The translations under genes and the position numbers were made by a program. Shown here piece by piece: positions 1 through 8,896 of a DNA stretch of 36,551 nt. The stretch's first letter is position 1; each line of letters opens with the position of its first letter. The notes under the pieces were generated by a model, which was not told the origin of the DNA, did no database searches, and was given only the letters and a program-made list of their open reading frames with translations. Source of the DNA: Martinezella calliandrae (GTDB lineage Bacteria > Pseudomonadota > Alphaproteobacteria > Rhizobiales > Rhizobiaceae); assembly GCF_030272695.1 (NCBI RefSeq), contig NZ_JARFYN010000064.1:1-36551 (forward strand), given 5' to 3'.

Positions 1-175
1 TCGATTGGCTGAGTTCCAATGAGACGAAGATTGCGCCAAGATCAGTCCGGATAGTGGTCCGCGCTTCGGATCGGTGAGCTGCAACGGGCATGCTTGCCTC
101 CAAGGTAGGGTGTTTGTGGGTTAAGCAACCTCACCTTGCCACGGCTCTGATTGCTATCCACCCCCCTCATAGGAT

Positions 176-456
176 CTACCGAATTTCGCTTTTGAACGGT
201 ACCACCCTCATTTCTCCTTCCCGTTTGCGAGCTCGAGCAATGTCGTAGCTATTCTGCGCCGCATCGGCGTATCCATAGACACGCCAAATGCCTTCTCGAT
301 TCTGAGAGCCATTTCTGGCGACGGTTGGGCTCGTTCGTTGAGAAGCCCAGACAAGGCCGGGCGTCTAACGCCAGCGCCTTGGCCGCGTCCGTAACGGAAA
401 GCCCAAGAGCCTCAATGATCTCGCTTTTGACAACCCGGGTGGGCTGGAATTTTCAT
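176..456 (-). pseudogene. HigA-type antitoxin (Xre/HTH) remnant, frameshifted
   Basis: Reading the minus strand from the ATG at 456, three frames join to give a recognisable HigA-family antitoxin. The first frame has an MKIPAHPG start. The second frame carries a VVKSEIIEALGLSVTDAAKAL block (first recognition half). The third frame gives VRRPALSGLLNERAQPSPEM and IEKAFGVSMDT, and a last shift gives AAQNSYDIARARKRE up to a TAG at 176-178. At least three small indels break the gene. Intact relatives are DNA-binding antitoxins that repress their own higBA operon. No HigB toxin is visible upstream, where ppdK begins on the other strand, so this is an orphan remnant. The family call rests on motif memory, not on a search. 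Confidence 0.65.
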
Positions 457-608
457 ACGGGCGCCCTGCACAGCACCCATGGCTACAACACGGTTTTTTG
501 ACGCTGTCGTTCGATATTTATTGTGCAACGCAACATTTCGCCGCATTTGTCGATTTTCATTTCCACCTCAATGAATTAAGTTCAACCGTGGGAGTTGGAC
601 GGGGGAAA

Positions 609-3275
609 ATGACGAAGTGGGTTTATACATTCGGCAATGGAAAGGCCGAGGGTCGCGCCAAGGATTATGAGCGGCTCGGGGGGAAGGGTGCTAATCTTGC
701 CGAAATGTGCAGTCTCGGTCTGCCGGTTCCGCCAGGCTTGACGATCGTCTGCGACGCTTGCGCCTTCTATTACAAGAACGGCCGCAACGTTCCGGAAGAC
801 CTGAAACTCCAGGTGATGCAAGGGCTGAAGCAGATGGAGGAGATTGCAGGGCGCAAGTTCGGCGATACCGTTCGCCCGCTGCTAGTCTCCGTGCGCTCCG
901 GCGGTCGGGCCTCCATGCCCGGCATGATGGATACGGTCCTCAATCTCGGCCTCAACGACGATACCGTGCAGGCGCTCGGTCACGATGCCGGCGATGCACG
1001 TTTCGCATGGGACAGCTATCGCCGTTTCATCCAGATGTATGCCGATGTGGTCATGGGTCTCGACAACGAAGTTTTCGAGGAAATTCTCGAGGATGAGAAG
1101 GCCCGTCTCGGACATGAGTTCGATACCGATCTTTCCGCTGTCGAGTGGCAGCATGTCGTCTCGCTTTACAAGGACGTCATCAAAGAAGAGCTGGGCGATG
1201 CCTTCCCGCAGGAGCCGGAAGTGCAGCTCTGGGGTGCTGTCGGCGCGGTGTTTTCGAGCTGGATGAATCCACGGGCCGTCACCTATCGCCATCTGCACAA
1301 TATTCCCGAAACCTGGGGCACGGCGGTCAATATCCAGGCCATGGTCTTCGGCAATCTCGGCAATTCGTCCGCCACGGGGGTTGCGTTCACCCGCAATCCT
1401 TCGACCGGCGACAAAGAGCTCTATGGCGAATTCCTCGTCAATGCCCAAGGAGAAGACGTCGTCGCCGGTATCCGCACGCCGCAAAGCATCACCGAGGCGG
1501 CCCGCATCGCCTCCGGCTACGACCGGCCGTCGATGGAAAAGGTGATGCCGGAAGCCTTTGCCGAATTCCGCCGCATCTGCGCCGAGCTTGAAGCGCATTA
1601 CCGCGACATGCAGGATCTGGAATTCACCATCGAGCGCGGCAAGCTCTGGATGCTACAGACCCGTGCCGGCAAGCGCACCACCAAAGCGGCAATGAAGGTC
1701 GCGGTCGACATGGTCGAGGAGGGGCTGATTACGGAGGATGAAGCCGTCTCGCGCATCGAGCCGGCGACGCTCGACCAGCTTCTCCATCCGACGATCGATC
1801 CGCGCGTGCGCCGAGACGTCATCGGCTCCGGCTTGCCTGCCTCGCCGGGCGCGGCCACTGGGGAGGTGGCTTTCACCGCCGAGGAGGCGATCATTGCCGA
1901 GGAGGAGGGCCGCAAGGTCATTCTCGTGCGCATCGAGACGAGCCCGGAGGATATTCACGGTATGCATGCTGCCGAGGGAATTCTCACCACCCGCGGCGGC
2001 ATGACCAGCCACGCGGCGGTGGTCGCTCGCGGCATGGGCATTCCCTGCGTCGTCGGCGCCGGCACGATGCGCATCGATATGCGCAACGAAAAGCTGATTG
2101 GTATTGGCGTCACCCTGAAAAAGGGTGATGTCATCACCATCGACGGTTCCACCGGTCAGGTGTTGAAGGGTGAAGTGCCGATGATCCAGCCGGAACTGTC
2201 CGGTGATTTCGGCCGCATCATGGCCTGGGCCGATCGCTCGCGCCGCATGACGGTGCGCACGAACGCGGATACGCCAGCGGACGCCCGGGCGGCTCGCTCT
2301 TTCGGAGCCGAAGGCATCGGCCTTTGCCGTACCGAGCATATGTTCTTCGAGGGAGACCGCATCCATGTTATGCGCGAAATGATCCTCGCGGAGGGCGAGG
2401 AGGGGCGCCGAGCAGCTCTCGCCAAGCTCTTGCCGATGCAGCGGCTCGATTTCACCGGTATGTTCACCATCATGCACGGCCTGCCGGTGACCATCCGCCT
2501 GCTGGACCCGCCGCTGCACGAATTCTTGCCGAAAACGGATGAGGAGATCGCCGAGGTCGCCGGCATCATGGGCATGGAGACGGCCATATTGCGCCAACGC
2601 GTCGACGCGCTCCATGAGTTCAATCCCATGCTTGGCCATCGCGGCTGCCGTCTGGCAATCTCCTATCCCGAAATCGTCGAGATGCAGGCCCGCGCCATTT
2701 TCGAAGCGGCGGTCTCTGCCGCAAAGGAGACGGGTGCAGCGGTCGTGCCGGAGATTATGGTACCGCTGGTCGGCCTGCGCGCGGAGCTCGATTACGTCAA
2801 GGCACGTATCGACGAGGTGGCCCGCGCCGTCATGACGGAAGCCAAGATGAAGATCGACTATCTCGTCGGCACGATGATCGAGCTGCCGCGCGCGGCCCTT
2901 CGCGCGCACATCATCGCCGAAGCGGCCGAGTTCTTCTCCTTCGGCACCAACGACCTCACGCAAACCACCTTCGGCATGTCGCGCGACGATGCCGCCGCCT
3001 TCATCCCAACCTATCAGCGAAAGGGGATCATAGAGCATGATCCCTTCATCTCGCTCGATTTCGATGGCGTGGGAGAGCTGATTCGCATTGCCGCCGAACG
3101 CGGCCGCCGCACGCGCAACGACATGAAGCTCGGCATCTGCGGCGAACATGGCGGCGATCCGGCTTCGATCCATTTTTGCGAGGAGATTGGGCTGGACTAC
3201 GTCTCCTGCTCGCCTTTTCGCGTGCCAATTGCAAGGCTTGCGGCGGCGCAGGCGGCCATCAGAGGCAAGGCATGA
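609..3275 (+). CDS. ppdK: pyruvate, phosphate dikinase
   Basis: PPDK interconverts pyruvate, ATP and phosphate with PEP, AMP and pyrophosphate in the cytosol, linking the TCA cycle and gluconeogenesis. The 888-residue length fits the family. It starts MTKWVYTFGNG and the nucleotide-binding domain runs through the first 340 residues or so. The swivelling phosphohistidine domain contains GGMTSHAAVVARG with the catalytic His near residue 468. The PEP/pyruvate barrel has GLCRTEHMF and ends with GICGEHGGDP, where the Cys near 844 is the usual catalytic acid. The frame is open back to 498, but the ATG at 609 is chosen because it follows a GGGGGA-like ribosome site and gives the family N-terminus. 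Long antisense frames here are shadows of this GC-rich gene. Confidence 0.97.
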   Translation: MTKWVYTFGNGKAEGRAKDYERLGGKGANLAEMCSLGLPVPPGLTIVCDACAFYYKNGRNVPEDLKLQVMQGLKQMEEIAGRKFGDTVRPLLVSVRSGGRASMPGMMDTVLNLGLNDDTVQALGHDAGDARFAWDSYRRFIQMYADVVMGLDNEVFEEILEDEKARLGHEFDTDLSAVEWQHVVSLYKDVIKEELGDAFPQEPEVQLWGAVGAVFSSWMNPRAVTYRHLHNIPETWGTAVNIQAMVFGNLGNSSATGVAFTRNPSTGDKELYGEFLVNAQGEDVVAGIRTPQSITEAARIASGYDRPSMEKVMPEAFAEFRRICAELEAHYRDMQDLEFTIERGKLWMLQTRAGKRTTKAAMKVAVDMVEEGLITEDEAVSRIEPATLDQLLHPTIDPRVRRDVIGSGLPASPGAATGEVAFTAEEAIIAEEEGRKVILVRIETSPEDIHGMHAAEGILTTRGGMTSHAAVVARGMGIPCVVGAGTMRIDMRNEKLIGIGVTLKKGDVITIDGSTGQVLKGEVPMIQPELSGDFGRIMAWADRSRRMTVRTNADTPADARAARSFGAEGIGLCRTEHMFFEGDRIHVMREMILAEGEEGRRAALAKLLPMQRLDFTGMFTIMHGLPVTIRLLDPPLHEFLPKTDEEIAEVAGIMGMETAILRQRVDALHEFNPMLGHRGCRLAISYPEIVEMQARAIFEAAVSAAKETGAAVVPEIMVPLVGLRAELDYVKARIDEVARAVMTEAKMKIDYLVGTMIELPRAALRAHIIAEAAEFFSFGTNDLTQTTFGMSRDDAAAFIPTYQRKGIIEHDPFISLDFDGVGELIRIAAERGRRTRNDMKLGICGEHGGDPASIHFCEEIGLDYVSCSPFRVPIARLAAAQAAIRGKA

Positions 3276-3317
3276 CTTTCGTCGCGGGGAAGGGCGTCGC
3301 CTGAAGAGGCGAAATGT

Positions 3318-3590
3318 TCAGTGCCAGCGGTGATAATAGCGATGATACCCCGGTCCGACCACATAGGGCGGTCCCCAGAAGAAATCATCGTTACTTTCCA
3401 TGAAGGCGCGCTGATCCGCCCGCCGGCTCAGATCCTGATTCATCAGGCAGTTGGCGAAATTCTCGGTACCGCGCCGGAAGCCGTAGCCGCTGCATCTCGC
3501 TTCATCCGCCGCGCGAATCTCTTCCGCAGTCTGACAGGCGGATAGCACCATGGCGATGACAATGAGAGAGAGTGCGGGAAAAATACGCAT
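3318..3590 (-). CDS. small putative lipoprotein
   Basis: This 90-residue protein has a classical lipoprotein signal: MRIF, a hydrophobic stretch, then LSACQ as lipobox (Cys near 19). The mature part has Cys residues at SGYGF and NCLMNQD and an aromatic, His-rich tail (GPPYVVGPGYHRYYHRWH). The ATG at 3590 is preferred to one at 3611 because it starts directly at the signal peptide. It is convergent with ppdK. The likely location is the outer or inner membrane. Similar short rhizobial lipoproteins have no assigned function. Confidence 0.75.
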   Translation of the reverse strand: MRIFPALSLIVIAMVLSACQTAEEIRAADEARCSGYGFRRGTENFANCLMNQDLSRRADQRAFMESNDDFFWGPPYVVGPGYHRYYHRWH

Positions 3591-3757
3591 GACTTGATAT
3601 CCTAGGCACAAATATACACGCGGAAATTATAATCCCCCTCGGTGAGGTGCGAAAGGCGTATTGCCGCCAGTTCATCACGAACCGTTGAACGGCGTGCTGG
3701 GGCTTAGAGCAATTGGAGTAAAAATGCGCAGCCGTTGTCCGGAATTGCGAACGCCGC

Positions 3758-4201
3758 TCAAGCGTCGTCGCGCAACCTTGCCGGCAAGCGTTGTAGCAGA
3801 TCGACGAAGGCGTCGGCGAAGCGGAGCAGGGGTTCCGTTTCCTCATCCGGCTGCAGTAGGCGGATTTCCGCATTGTCTTCATCGAGTACCGCGAAGATGA
3901 CGCGCATGACCTGTCCATCCTCGGGGATTCGTACAACGGCAATCCGGCGGCAATCCGATATCAATCCAGTGGCCGGGAGATCGAACAGGAACTCGCCATG
4001 CGCGGCCCGGGCGGCGTCACGTACTGCTTCGCAAAAGGCCGCTTCGCCACCGGAAAAACCTTCGAGCGATAATTCCAGTTCTAAAAGTTCGAGCGGCAAG
4101 GTAGGGTCGGCGGAATCTGCAACCGTGCCGGCCGCTGCAGGCAACGGATTGGCGGCGATGTCTGGCGGTTGCATCGTTTCCATCTCCTCAAGTCCTTTCA
4201 T
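3758..4201 (-). CDS. conserved hypothetical protein
   Basis: A soluble 147-residue protein that I do not recognise. The N-terminus is rich in Ala/Pro and probably disordered. The C-terminal two thirds (about 55-147) looks globular, with alternating hydrophobic residues around IAVVRIPEDGQVMRVIFAVLD and a final LLQRLPARLRDDA helix. The start is uncertain. Met1 at 4201 has only a weak AGG ahead of it, while the third Met (10 codons in, just after GGAG) has better spacing. Base composition is like the neighbouring host genes. The plus-strand frame over the same span is low quality and treated as a shadow. Confidence 0.6.
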   Translation of the reverse strand: MKGLEEMETMQPPDIAANPLPAAAGTVADSADPTLPLELLELELSLEGFSGGEAAFCEAVRDAARAAHGEFLFDLPATGLISDCRRIAVVRIPEDGQVMRVIFAVLDEDNAEIRLLQPDEETEPLLRFADAFVDLLQRLPARLRDDA

Positions 4202-4419
4202 AGCCTCGCTAAACCACTAAAAAGCATGATCCTTTTTTAGAATTTAAGCAAGTACTCACGTTTTTGCGTCGCTAGCCCGGACTCTACGTGCAGGCGCGGC
4301 CTTAATCGTCTGTGCCGACATCTGGTTTATTTTCGCTATCTCTTGCTCTAAACATTGGGTCGACACCCTCGGGCTTGGGTAGCATCCGCCTTCCGATCCG
4401 ACGCGCCGACGAGCTTTTG

Positions 4420-5352
4420 ATGACCATTCGCTTCGACCGTCCCATTTCGCATGCAGCACGCGCCGCGCGCTTGATTGCGTCGTTTGCGCTGGTGCTGTGC
4501 GGGGTCGTTCTGGTCGGCCATAGATTCGGGCCGCTGGAAACGCCCTATTTCGTCCTACTGATGCTGATTTCCGCCGGCTTTGCCGCGCTGGCGGTAACGC
4601 TGGCAATCGTTGGCCTCACCCAGCTCTGGCGGGTTGCCGCCATCGGTGGTGTTTCGGCCGCCAAGGCGCTGATCTATGCTGCCTTGCCGCTGGTAATCGT
4701 CGGTGTCGCCGTTGAGCGCTATTGGACACGGCCCCCCATTTATGATGTCTCCACGGATCTGGCTGACGCGCCGGAATGGCTGGCACCGCCGGAGGCCAAG
4801 CAGATTTGGCTGCCGGCAAGGCATTTTGTAACAACGCAGGACCGTGAGGCGCAATCTGCCGCCTATCCGGCCCTAACCGGCCGTCGCTATGAGGGTGCTA
4901 TCGACCGCGTGCTGGAGGCCGTGCGTAAGGTCGCCAAGGACAGCCACGTCACCATCGTCAAGGCCGAAGGCGCAGCTGTTATTGATCCGAACGACGATGA
5001 GAAGCCGAAGCGTCGTGCGCCGCGGCAGCATCCGAGCCCGGCTCCGGACGATACAGCCGTGACCGACATGCCCGATGTCGTCCCGGTGCCCACGCCTCGC
5101 CCTTTTCGCGACGACGTCGCTGACCTCATTCGCCATAATTCCGACGTCGTCCTGCAGGGCGAGACCCGCACCCGCATACTCGGCCTCCACTTCGATGTGC
5201 TGATCCGCCTGCGTGAGGAAGAGGAGACGACACTTGTCGACGTCCGCGTCGCTTCCCGCTACGGTCAGGACGATCTCGGTATCAGCGCGAACATAGCCGA
5301 AAGCTATTTGAAGGCACTGGACGCCGAACTCCTGGGTATCGCCGGAAGCTGA
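4420..5352 (+). CDS. DUF1499 family membrane protein
   Basis: A 310-residue protein beginning MTIRFDRPISHAARAARL. Three or four hydrophobic helices fill the first 105 residues (IASFALVLCGVVLVG, YFVLLMLISAGFAALAVTLA, ALIYAALPLVIVGVAV). A long soluble domain with the DUF1499 pattern follows: YPALTGRRYEGAIDRVLEAV, then THIVKAEG-like strands and a C-terminal part ending near DVRVASRYGQDDLGISANI. A charged Pro-rich insert around 195-225 is probably a loop. DUF1499 is widespread in rhizobia and has no established role. The frame opens at a GTG at 4312, but the ATG at 4420 starts the natural hydrophobic N-terminus. Confidence 0.8.
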   Translation: MTIRFDRPISHAARAARLIASFALVLCGVVLVGHRFGPLETPYFVLLMLISAGFAALAVTLAIVGLTQLWRVAAIGGVSAAKALIYAALPLVIVGVAVERYWTRPPIYDVSTDLADAPEWLAPPEAKQIWLPARHFVTTQDREAQSAAYPALTGRRYEGAIDRVLEAVRKVAKDSHVTIVKAEGAAVIDPNDDEKPKRRAPRQHPSPAPDDTAVTDMPDVVPVPTPRPFRDDVADLIRHNSDVVLQGETRTRILGLHFDVLIRLREEEETTLVDVRVASRYGQDDLGISANIAESYLKALDAELLGIAGS

Positions 5353-5782
5353 AATAGCTCCGGGTAATTCCAGGAAATGTGCACGGCGGCTTTTCGTCCG
5401 GAATTGCCAAAACCAAAAAGATTTATGGTGTAACGGGCACCATGATGGTGTCGCGGAGTCAGGTGTAGCCTGCTCCATAGCATCACGGAGAGACGACGAC
5501 CATCAGATAGTATGCCGGCATCGACGTATCATTGGAATATTCAAGTGCGTGCGTGGGGTTTCGGATGGCCGCATCTCGATGGATGGGCTAAGCCGCAGCA
5601 GTGGGAGCAACGAAGGTGACTGCGCGTCTCTAGATTGGCAGCCGGTCCTCAGCAGACCCCATAAAGCAGCGGCCCAGCGTCGGCTGCGGTCAGAAGCAAG
5701 CACCGATTAAGCTCATAAGGGATTGACCCATGGAGGCCCGTTACAGAAGCAGTTCTAAGATTCCGTGAAAAGCCGAACCGCT
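5353..5782. other. gene-free interval
   Basis: About 430 bases between the DUF1499 gene and the hydrolase operon. I see no open frame with plausible protein composition, no RNA gene and no clear terminator. Short frames here look like random GC-rich openings. Confidence 0.4.
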
Positions 5783-6691
5783 CTAGCGAGGCCTGTAGGC
5801 CCCGAACAGCGCCGGTGGCCCGTCTGTTTCCACTTGGCCTTTTTCCACCAGATCCTCCAGATGCGCCAGCACCGACAATGCGGCAGCGCCATGCAGGCGC
5901 GGGTCGGTGTCGCGGTAGATGGTTTTTACCATGTCTGATATCAGTCGGTCGCCGGCCTTGATGCGCTCCAGCACGGCGCGTTCACGCATGCGCCGGTGCG
6001 CTCTGAGCCCGCGCATGAAGGAGGCGGGCTCTTTCACCGGCCCGCCATGGCCGGGAAAGAAGAGGCGGTCGTCGCGTGCAAGCAGCCGGTCGAGCGAAGC
6101 CATATAGTCGGCCATGGAACCGTCGGGCGGGGCGACGATCGTCGTTGCCCAGGCCATGACATGATCGGCGGAAAAGACGATGCCGGTACCCTCGAGCGCA
6201 AAGCAGGCGTGGTTGGCCGTATGGCCGGGTGTCAGAAGCGCGGTCAATTCCCAATCGGCTCCCGAGATGCTTTCGCCGTCGGCAAGCGCAACATCTGGCA
6301 GGAAGCCAGTGTCCGAGCTTTCTGCGAAGAGATTGACCTCGCCCTCGTGCAGCGGCCGTGCCGCGCGGTGCGGCCCTTCGCCGACCGTCAGGGCGCCCGT
6401 CGCCTCCTTTAGCCGCTTGGCGAGAGGCGAGTGGTCGCGGTGGGTATGGCTGACGAAGATATGCGTCACTTTGCGCCCCTTCAGCGCTTCCATCAGAGCC
6501 GCGAAATGCCCATCATTCTCCGGGCCGGGATCGATCACCGCCACGGACATGCCGCCGACGATATAGCTGTTGGTGCCGTGGAAGGTGAATGCACTGGGAT
6601 TATTGACCGTCATCCGCTCGACGCCAGGGGCAATGGGGACAACACGGCCATAGGCAGGCTCGAAGATAAGATCGAATTCTGGTGTGCTCAT
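5783..6691 (-). CDS. metallo-beta-lactamase-fold hydrolase (LACTB2/glyoxalase II type)
   Basis: A 302-residue zinc hydrolase. The metal-binding signature SHTHRDH lies near residues 81-87, followed by GHTANH (about 156-161), the bridging Asp in SADHV (about 175) and FFPGHGG (about 211-217). This is a full set for a binuclear site. The C-terminal helical tail, with KTIYRD and a winged-helix-like end, resembles LACTB2-type proteins. The substrate cannot be read from sequence; thioester, nuclease and lactonase activities all exist in the superfamily. The start at 6691 is chosen because its ATG overlaps the TGA of the upstream cupin gene (TGATG), which suggests translational coupling. A GTG one codon earlier is also possible. 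Confidence 0.88.
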   Translation of the reverse strand: MSTPEFDLIFEPAYGRVVPIAPGVERMTVNNPSAFTFHGTNSYIVGGMSVAVIDPGPENDGHFAALMEALKGRKVTHIFVSHTHRDHSPLAKRLKEATGALTVGEGPHRAARPLHEGEVNLFAESSDTGFLPDVALADGESISGADWELTALLTPGHTANHACFALEGTGIVFSADHVMAWATTIVAPPDGSMADYMASLDRLLARDDRLFFPGHGGPVKEPASFMRGLRAHRRMRERAVLERIKAGDRLISDMVKTIYRDTDPRLHGAAALSVLAHLEDLVEKGQVETDGPPALFGAYRPR

Positions 6692-6987
6692 CACTTGTAT
6701 TCAATTTCGATAAAAGACATCGGTTCGGCGCCGGCATTGACCGCATTATCCTCGATTCCGGCGTCACGCCGGTAGGCCGCGCCCTTGACGAGGTCGATGC
6801 GCCGGCTTTCAGACCCTTCCCCGATCAGGAACTGGCAATCCGTCATCGGCACCACGACATAGCCGAGGCCATGGACATGATGCCACGTATCGGCGCCCGG
6901 CTCGAAATCCCAGCGCGTGATGCGCACCACGGCGTCGTCGACAAGCACCGACAGGACAGCCGGAAGGCGGGCGCGATACTGGCTCAT
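6691..6987 (-). CDS. cupin-domain protein
   Basis: A small cupin of 98 residues starting MSQYRARLPAVLSVLVDD. It has the first cupin motif as ITRWDFEPGADTWHHVHGLGYVVVP, where a His pair and a Glu/His set could hold a metal. The second motif is degraded (AEPMSFIEIEY). The ATG at 6987 follows AGGAG with 6-base spacing; a longer upstream frame lacks support. The stop overlaps the start of the hydrolase gene, so the two are one operon and may act on the same small molecule. Function is inferred from fold only. Confidence 0.8.
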   Translation of the reverse strand: MSQYRARLPAVLSVLVDDAVVRITRWDFEPGADTWHHVHGLGYVVVPMTDCQFLIGEGSESRRIDLVKGAAYRRDAGIEDNAVNAGAEPMSFIEIEYK

Positions 6988-7145
6988 CGGATCTCCTGAG
7001 TGGGATTTTTGGACAACAACCCCTATCACAGGGCAGCCGAAAGCGCACAGAAATATGCGCTCACGCATAACTTAATGATTGTGACTGGATGCGACCTTTG
7101 CTAATCAGACCCCGATTTGGCGCGAATGGTCGCCATTTCGCACGG

Positions 7146-7220
7146 TGGGGCGTAGCCAAGCGGTAAGGCAGCGGTTTTTGGTACCGCCATCCCCTGGTTC
7201 GAATCCAGGCGCCCCAGCCA
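7146..7220 (+). tRNA. tRNA-Gln (UUG)
   Basis: A complete 75-base cloverleaf. The acceptor stem TGGGGCG pairs with CGCCCCA, the anticodon stem is GCGGT/ACCGC with loop TTTTGGT (anticodon TTG), the T arm contains GGTTCGAATCC, and CCA is encoded. The anticodon reads CAA (and CAG by wobble). Confidence 0.96.
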
Positions 7221-7287
7221 TCGTTATTTCCGAAATCAATTGAACTCACAGTCCCCGCAAATAGCCGAGCGCACCACCAAAACAAAA

Positions 7288-7393
7288 GCGGGCGACCCAC
7301 TCGATCCGCCTGCGACAGTGCGCCCCCGATAATCTGCTAGGCTCAGCTTGCCTTTTCAGGCGGCCCCAACAGTTCGACGCTGTAGCAGGAGCC
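7288..7393. repeat. 106-bp imperfect direct repeat, copy A (left of ftsZ2)
   Basis: Aligns without gaps to 8791-8896. By hand count 83 of 106 bases match. It covers the last codons and stop of the lipoprotein gene at 8846 plus its downstream flank. Here it is detached from any intact gene. The two copies bracket ftsZ2. Confidence 0.75.
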
Positions 7394-7400
7394 AAGCTTC
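7343..7400 (-). pseudogene. orphan 3' fragment of a lipoprotein gene
   Basis: On the minus strand this piece reads SCYSVELLGPPEKAS and a stop. It matches SSYCAELLAPPEKAS at the end of the lipoprotein encoded at 8846-9241. Nothing upstream of it resembles the rest of that protein, so it is a truncated C-terminal copy of roughly 15-18 codons. It is part of repeat copy A. Confidence 0.6.
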
Positions 7401-7524
7401 CATGCCGCATTCGGCCGCGCAAACTCCTTTGCCCCGTCAACGCCTTGTTGCGCCTCTACGATGAAATGCGAATCGCTGTTCGAAGCGATTGACGTACGAC
7501 CAAGATGAATGAGGGACGTGAAAC

Positions 7525-8547
7525 ATGACGGACGCCAAGAGCAGCATCGCAGGCCCAAGGCCACACATTACTGTAATTGGTGTAGGCGGTGGCGGCGGAA
7601 ATGCGATCAACAACATGATTGCTGAAAATTTGGCGGGTGTAGACTTCATCGCAGCAAACACGGACGCTCAGGTCCTCGCGACATCAAAGGCATCACGCCG
7701 CATCCAACTCGGAGCCAATGTAACCGAAGGTCTCGGTGCGGGTTCCCTGCCCGAAGTTGGCCGCGCGGCTGCCGAGGAGTCGATCGATGAGATCATCGAT
7801 CATCTGCGTGGTTCGCACATGTGCTTCGTCACCGCTGGAATGGGCGGCGGAACAGGGACGGGTGCCGCACCGGTGATTGCTCAAGCTGCTCGTTCCGCGG
7901 GAATCTTGACTGTCGGCGTGGTCACGAAACCATTTTCATTCGAGGGCAATCGCCGCATGAAGACAGCGGAATTCGGCATTGAGGCGCTGCAGCAGGCGGC
8001 CGACACAGTTATTGTAATTCCCAATCAAAATCTGTTTCATATAGCCGATGCAAAGACCACGTTCGCGGATGCATTTATAACAGCTGATCGCGTGCTTTAT
8101 TCCGGTGTCGGATGCATCACCGATCTCATCGTCAAGGAAGGGCTGATCAACCTCGATTTCGCTGACGTGAAATCGGTCATGCGCGGCATGGGCCGAGCTA
8201 TGATGGGCACGGGCGAAGCCACCGGGGGCGACCGCGCCATGAGAGCGGCCGAGGCTGCAATCGCGAACCCATTGCTAAACGACGTTTCAATGAGAGGCGC
8301 CAAGGGTGTTTTAGTCTCGATCTCCGGTGGTTCGGATATGACTCTTTTCGAAGTAGACGAAGCGGCAAGCCGCATTCGCGACGAAGTTCAAGGGGACGCG
8401 GAAATCGTCGTCGGTGCGATCTTTGACCGCGATCTTGACGGGCGGTTCCGTCTCTCTGTTGTGGCGACCGGATTGAACGCTAGCCCACTTCTTGATCCGA
8501 TGGAGCCTTTCGCTCTGGATCTGGACCCGAAGCCTATGCTGCAGTAG
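7525..8547 (+). CDS. ftsZ2: FtsZ2: short FtsZ paralogue without C-terminal tail
   Basis: A tubulin-like GTPase of 340 residues. It has the early glycine loop VGGGGGNAINNM (about 20-31), the signature GMGGGTGTGAAP (107-113 core) and the T7 synergy loop NLDFADVKSVM (about 209-219) with both acidic residues, so GTP binding and polymerisation look possible. The protein stops about 25 residues after the globular domain. It lacks the linker and the C-terminal peptide that binds FtsA/SepF/ZipA in the main FtsZ. Sinorhizobium meliloti has such a short, non-essential FtsZ2. The ATG follows GAGGGACGTGAAAC. It stands alone, 304 bases after tRNA-Gln, inside a direct-repeat frame that suggests gain by duplication or insertion. 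Confidence 0.93.
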   Translation: MTDAKSSIAGPRPHITVIGVGGGGGNAINNMIAENLAGVDFIAANTDAQVLATSKASRRIQLGANVTEGLGAGSLPEVGRAAAEESIDEIIDHLRGSHMCFVTAGMGGGTGTGAAPVIAQAARSAGILTVGVVTKPFSFEGNRRMKTAEFGIEALQQAADTVIVIPNQNLFHIADAKTTFADAFITADRVLYSGVGCITDLIVKEGLINLDFADVKSVMRGMGRAMMGTGEATGGDRAMRAAEAAIANPLLNDVSMRGAKGVLVSISGGSDMTLFEVDEAASRIRDEVQGDAEIVVGAIFDRDLDGRFRLSVVATGLNASPLLDPMEPFALDLDPKPMLQ

Positions 8548-8790
8548 CACGCGCAAATTTCAATGGCGGTGAGGATAGAATTGGATCTCAACCCGCCAGT
8601 CTATCGCTTCCGAGGGACGCGACGGTCTTGCGACCTCACATGAGGAGTTTTCGGTCAAGCATATTGCAAAGGAGCATAGTTCTTTCCTTCTTCGCTATGG
8701 TCAGCGTCCGACGGTTAAGGGCTCAGGAGGCGGAGCCATTCTAATTGCCGGCTGATGAAGCCATGGTCGCAAGCGTTCCGTCGCCTGGAT
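8548..8790. other. gene-free interval after ftsZ2
   Basis: No convincing gene, RNA or terminator is visible between the ftsZ2 stop and repeat copy B. The minus-strand frame crossing it is a shadow of the lipoprotein gene. Confidence 0.35.
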
Positions 8791-8896
8791 CCAGGCGACC
8801 CTTTCGAGCCGCCTGCGATGTTCCGTCCCCGATAATCCTGGCGGCTCAGCTCGCCTTTTCTGGCGGCGCCAGCAGTTCGGCGCAATAGGAGGAGCC
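8791..8896. repeat. 106-bp imperfect direct repeat, copy B (right of ftsZ2)
   Basis: Partner of 7288-7393 at about 78 percent identity with no gaps. This copy contains the true 3' end of the lipoprotein gene, so it is the likely ancestral locus and copy A the duplicate. Confidence 0.75.

Noticed and set aside
1653..3173. 506-codon open frame antisense to ppdK, and shorter ones at 882-1598 and 1598-1933
   Set aside because: Their text is rich in Arg, His and Asp, as expected from mirrored codons of a GC-rich gene. No family pattern, and ppdK is certain.
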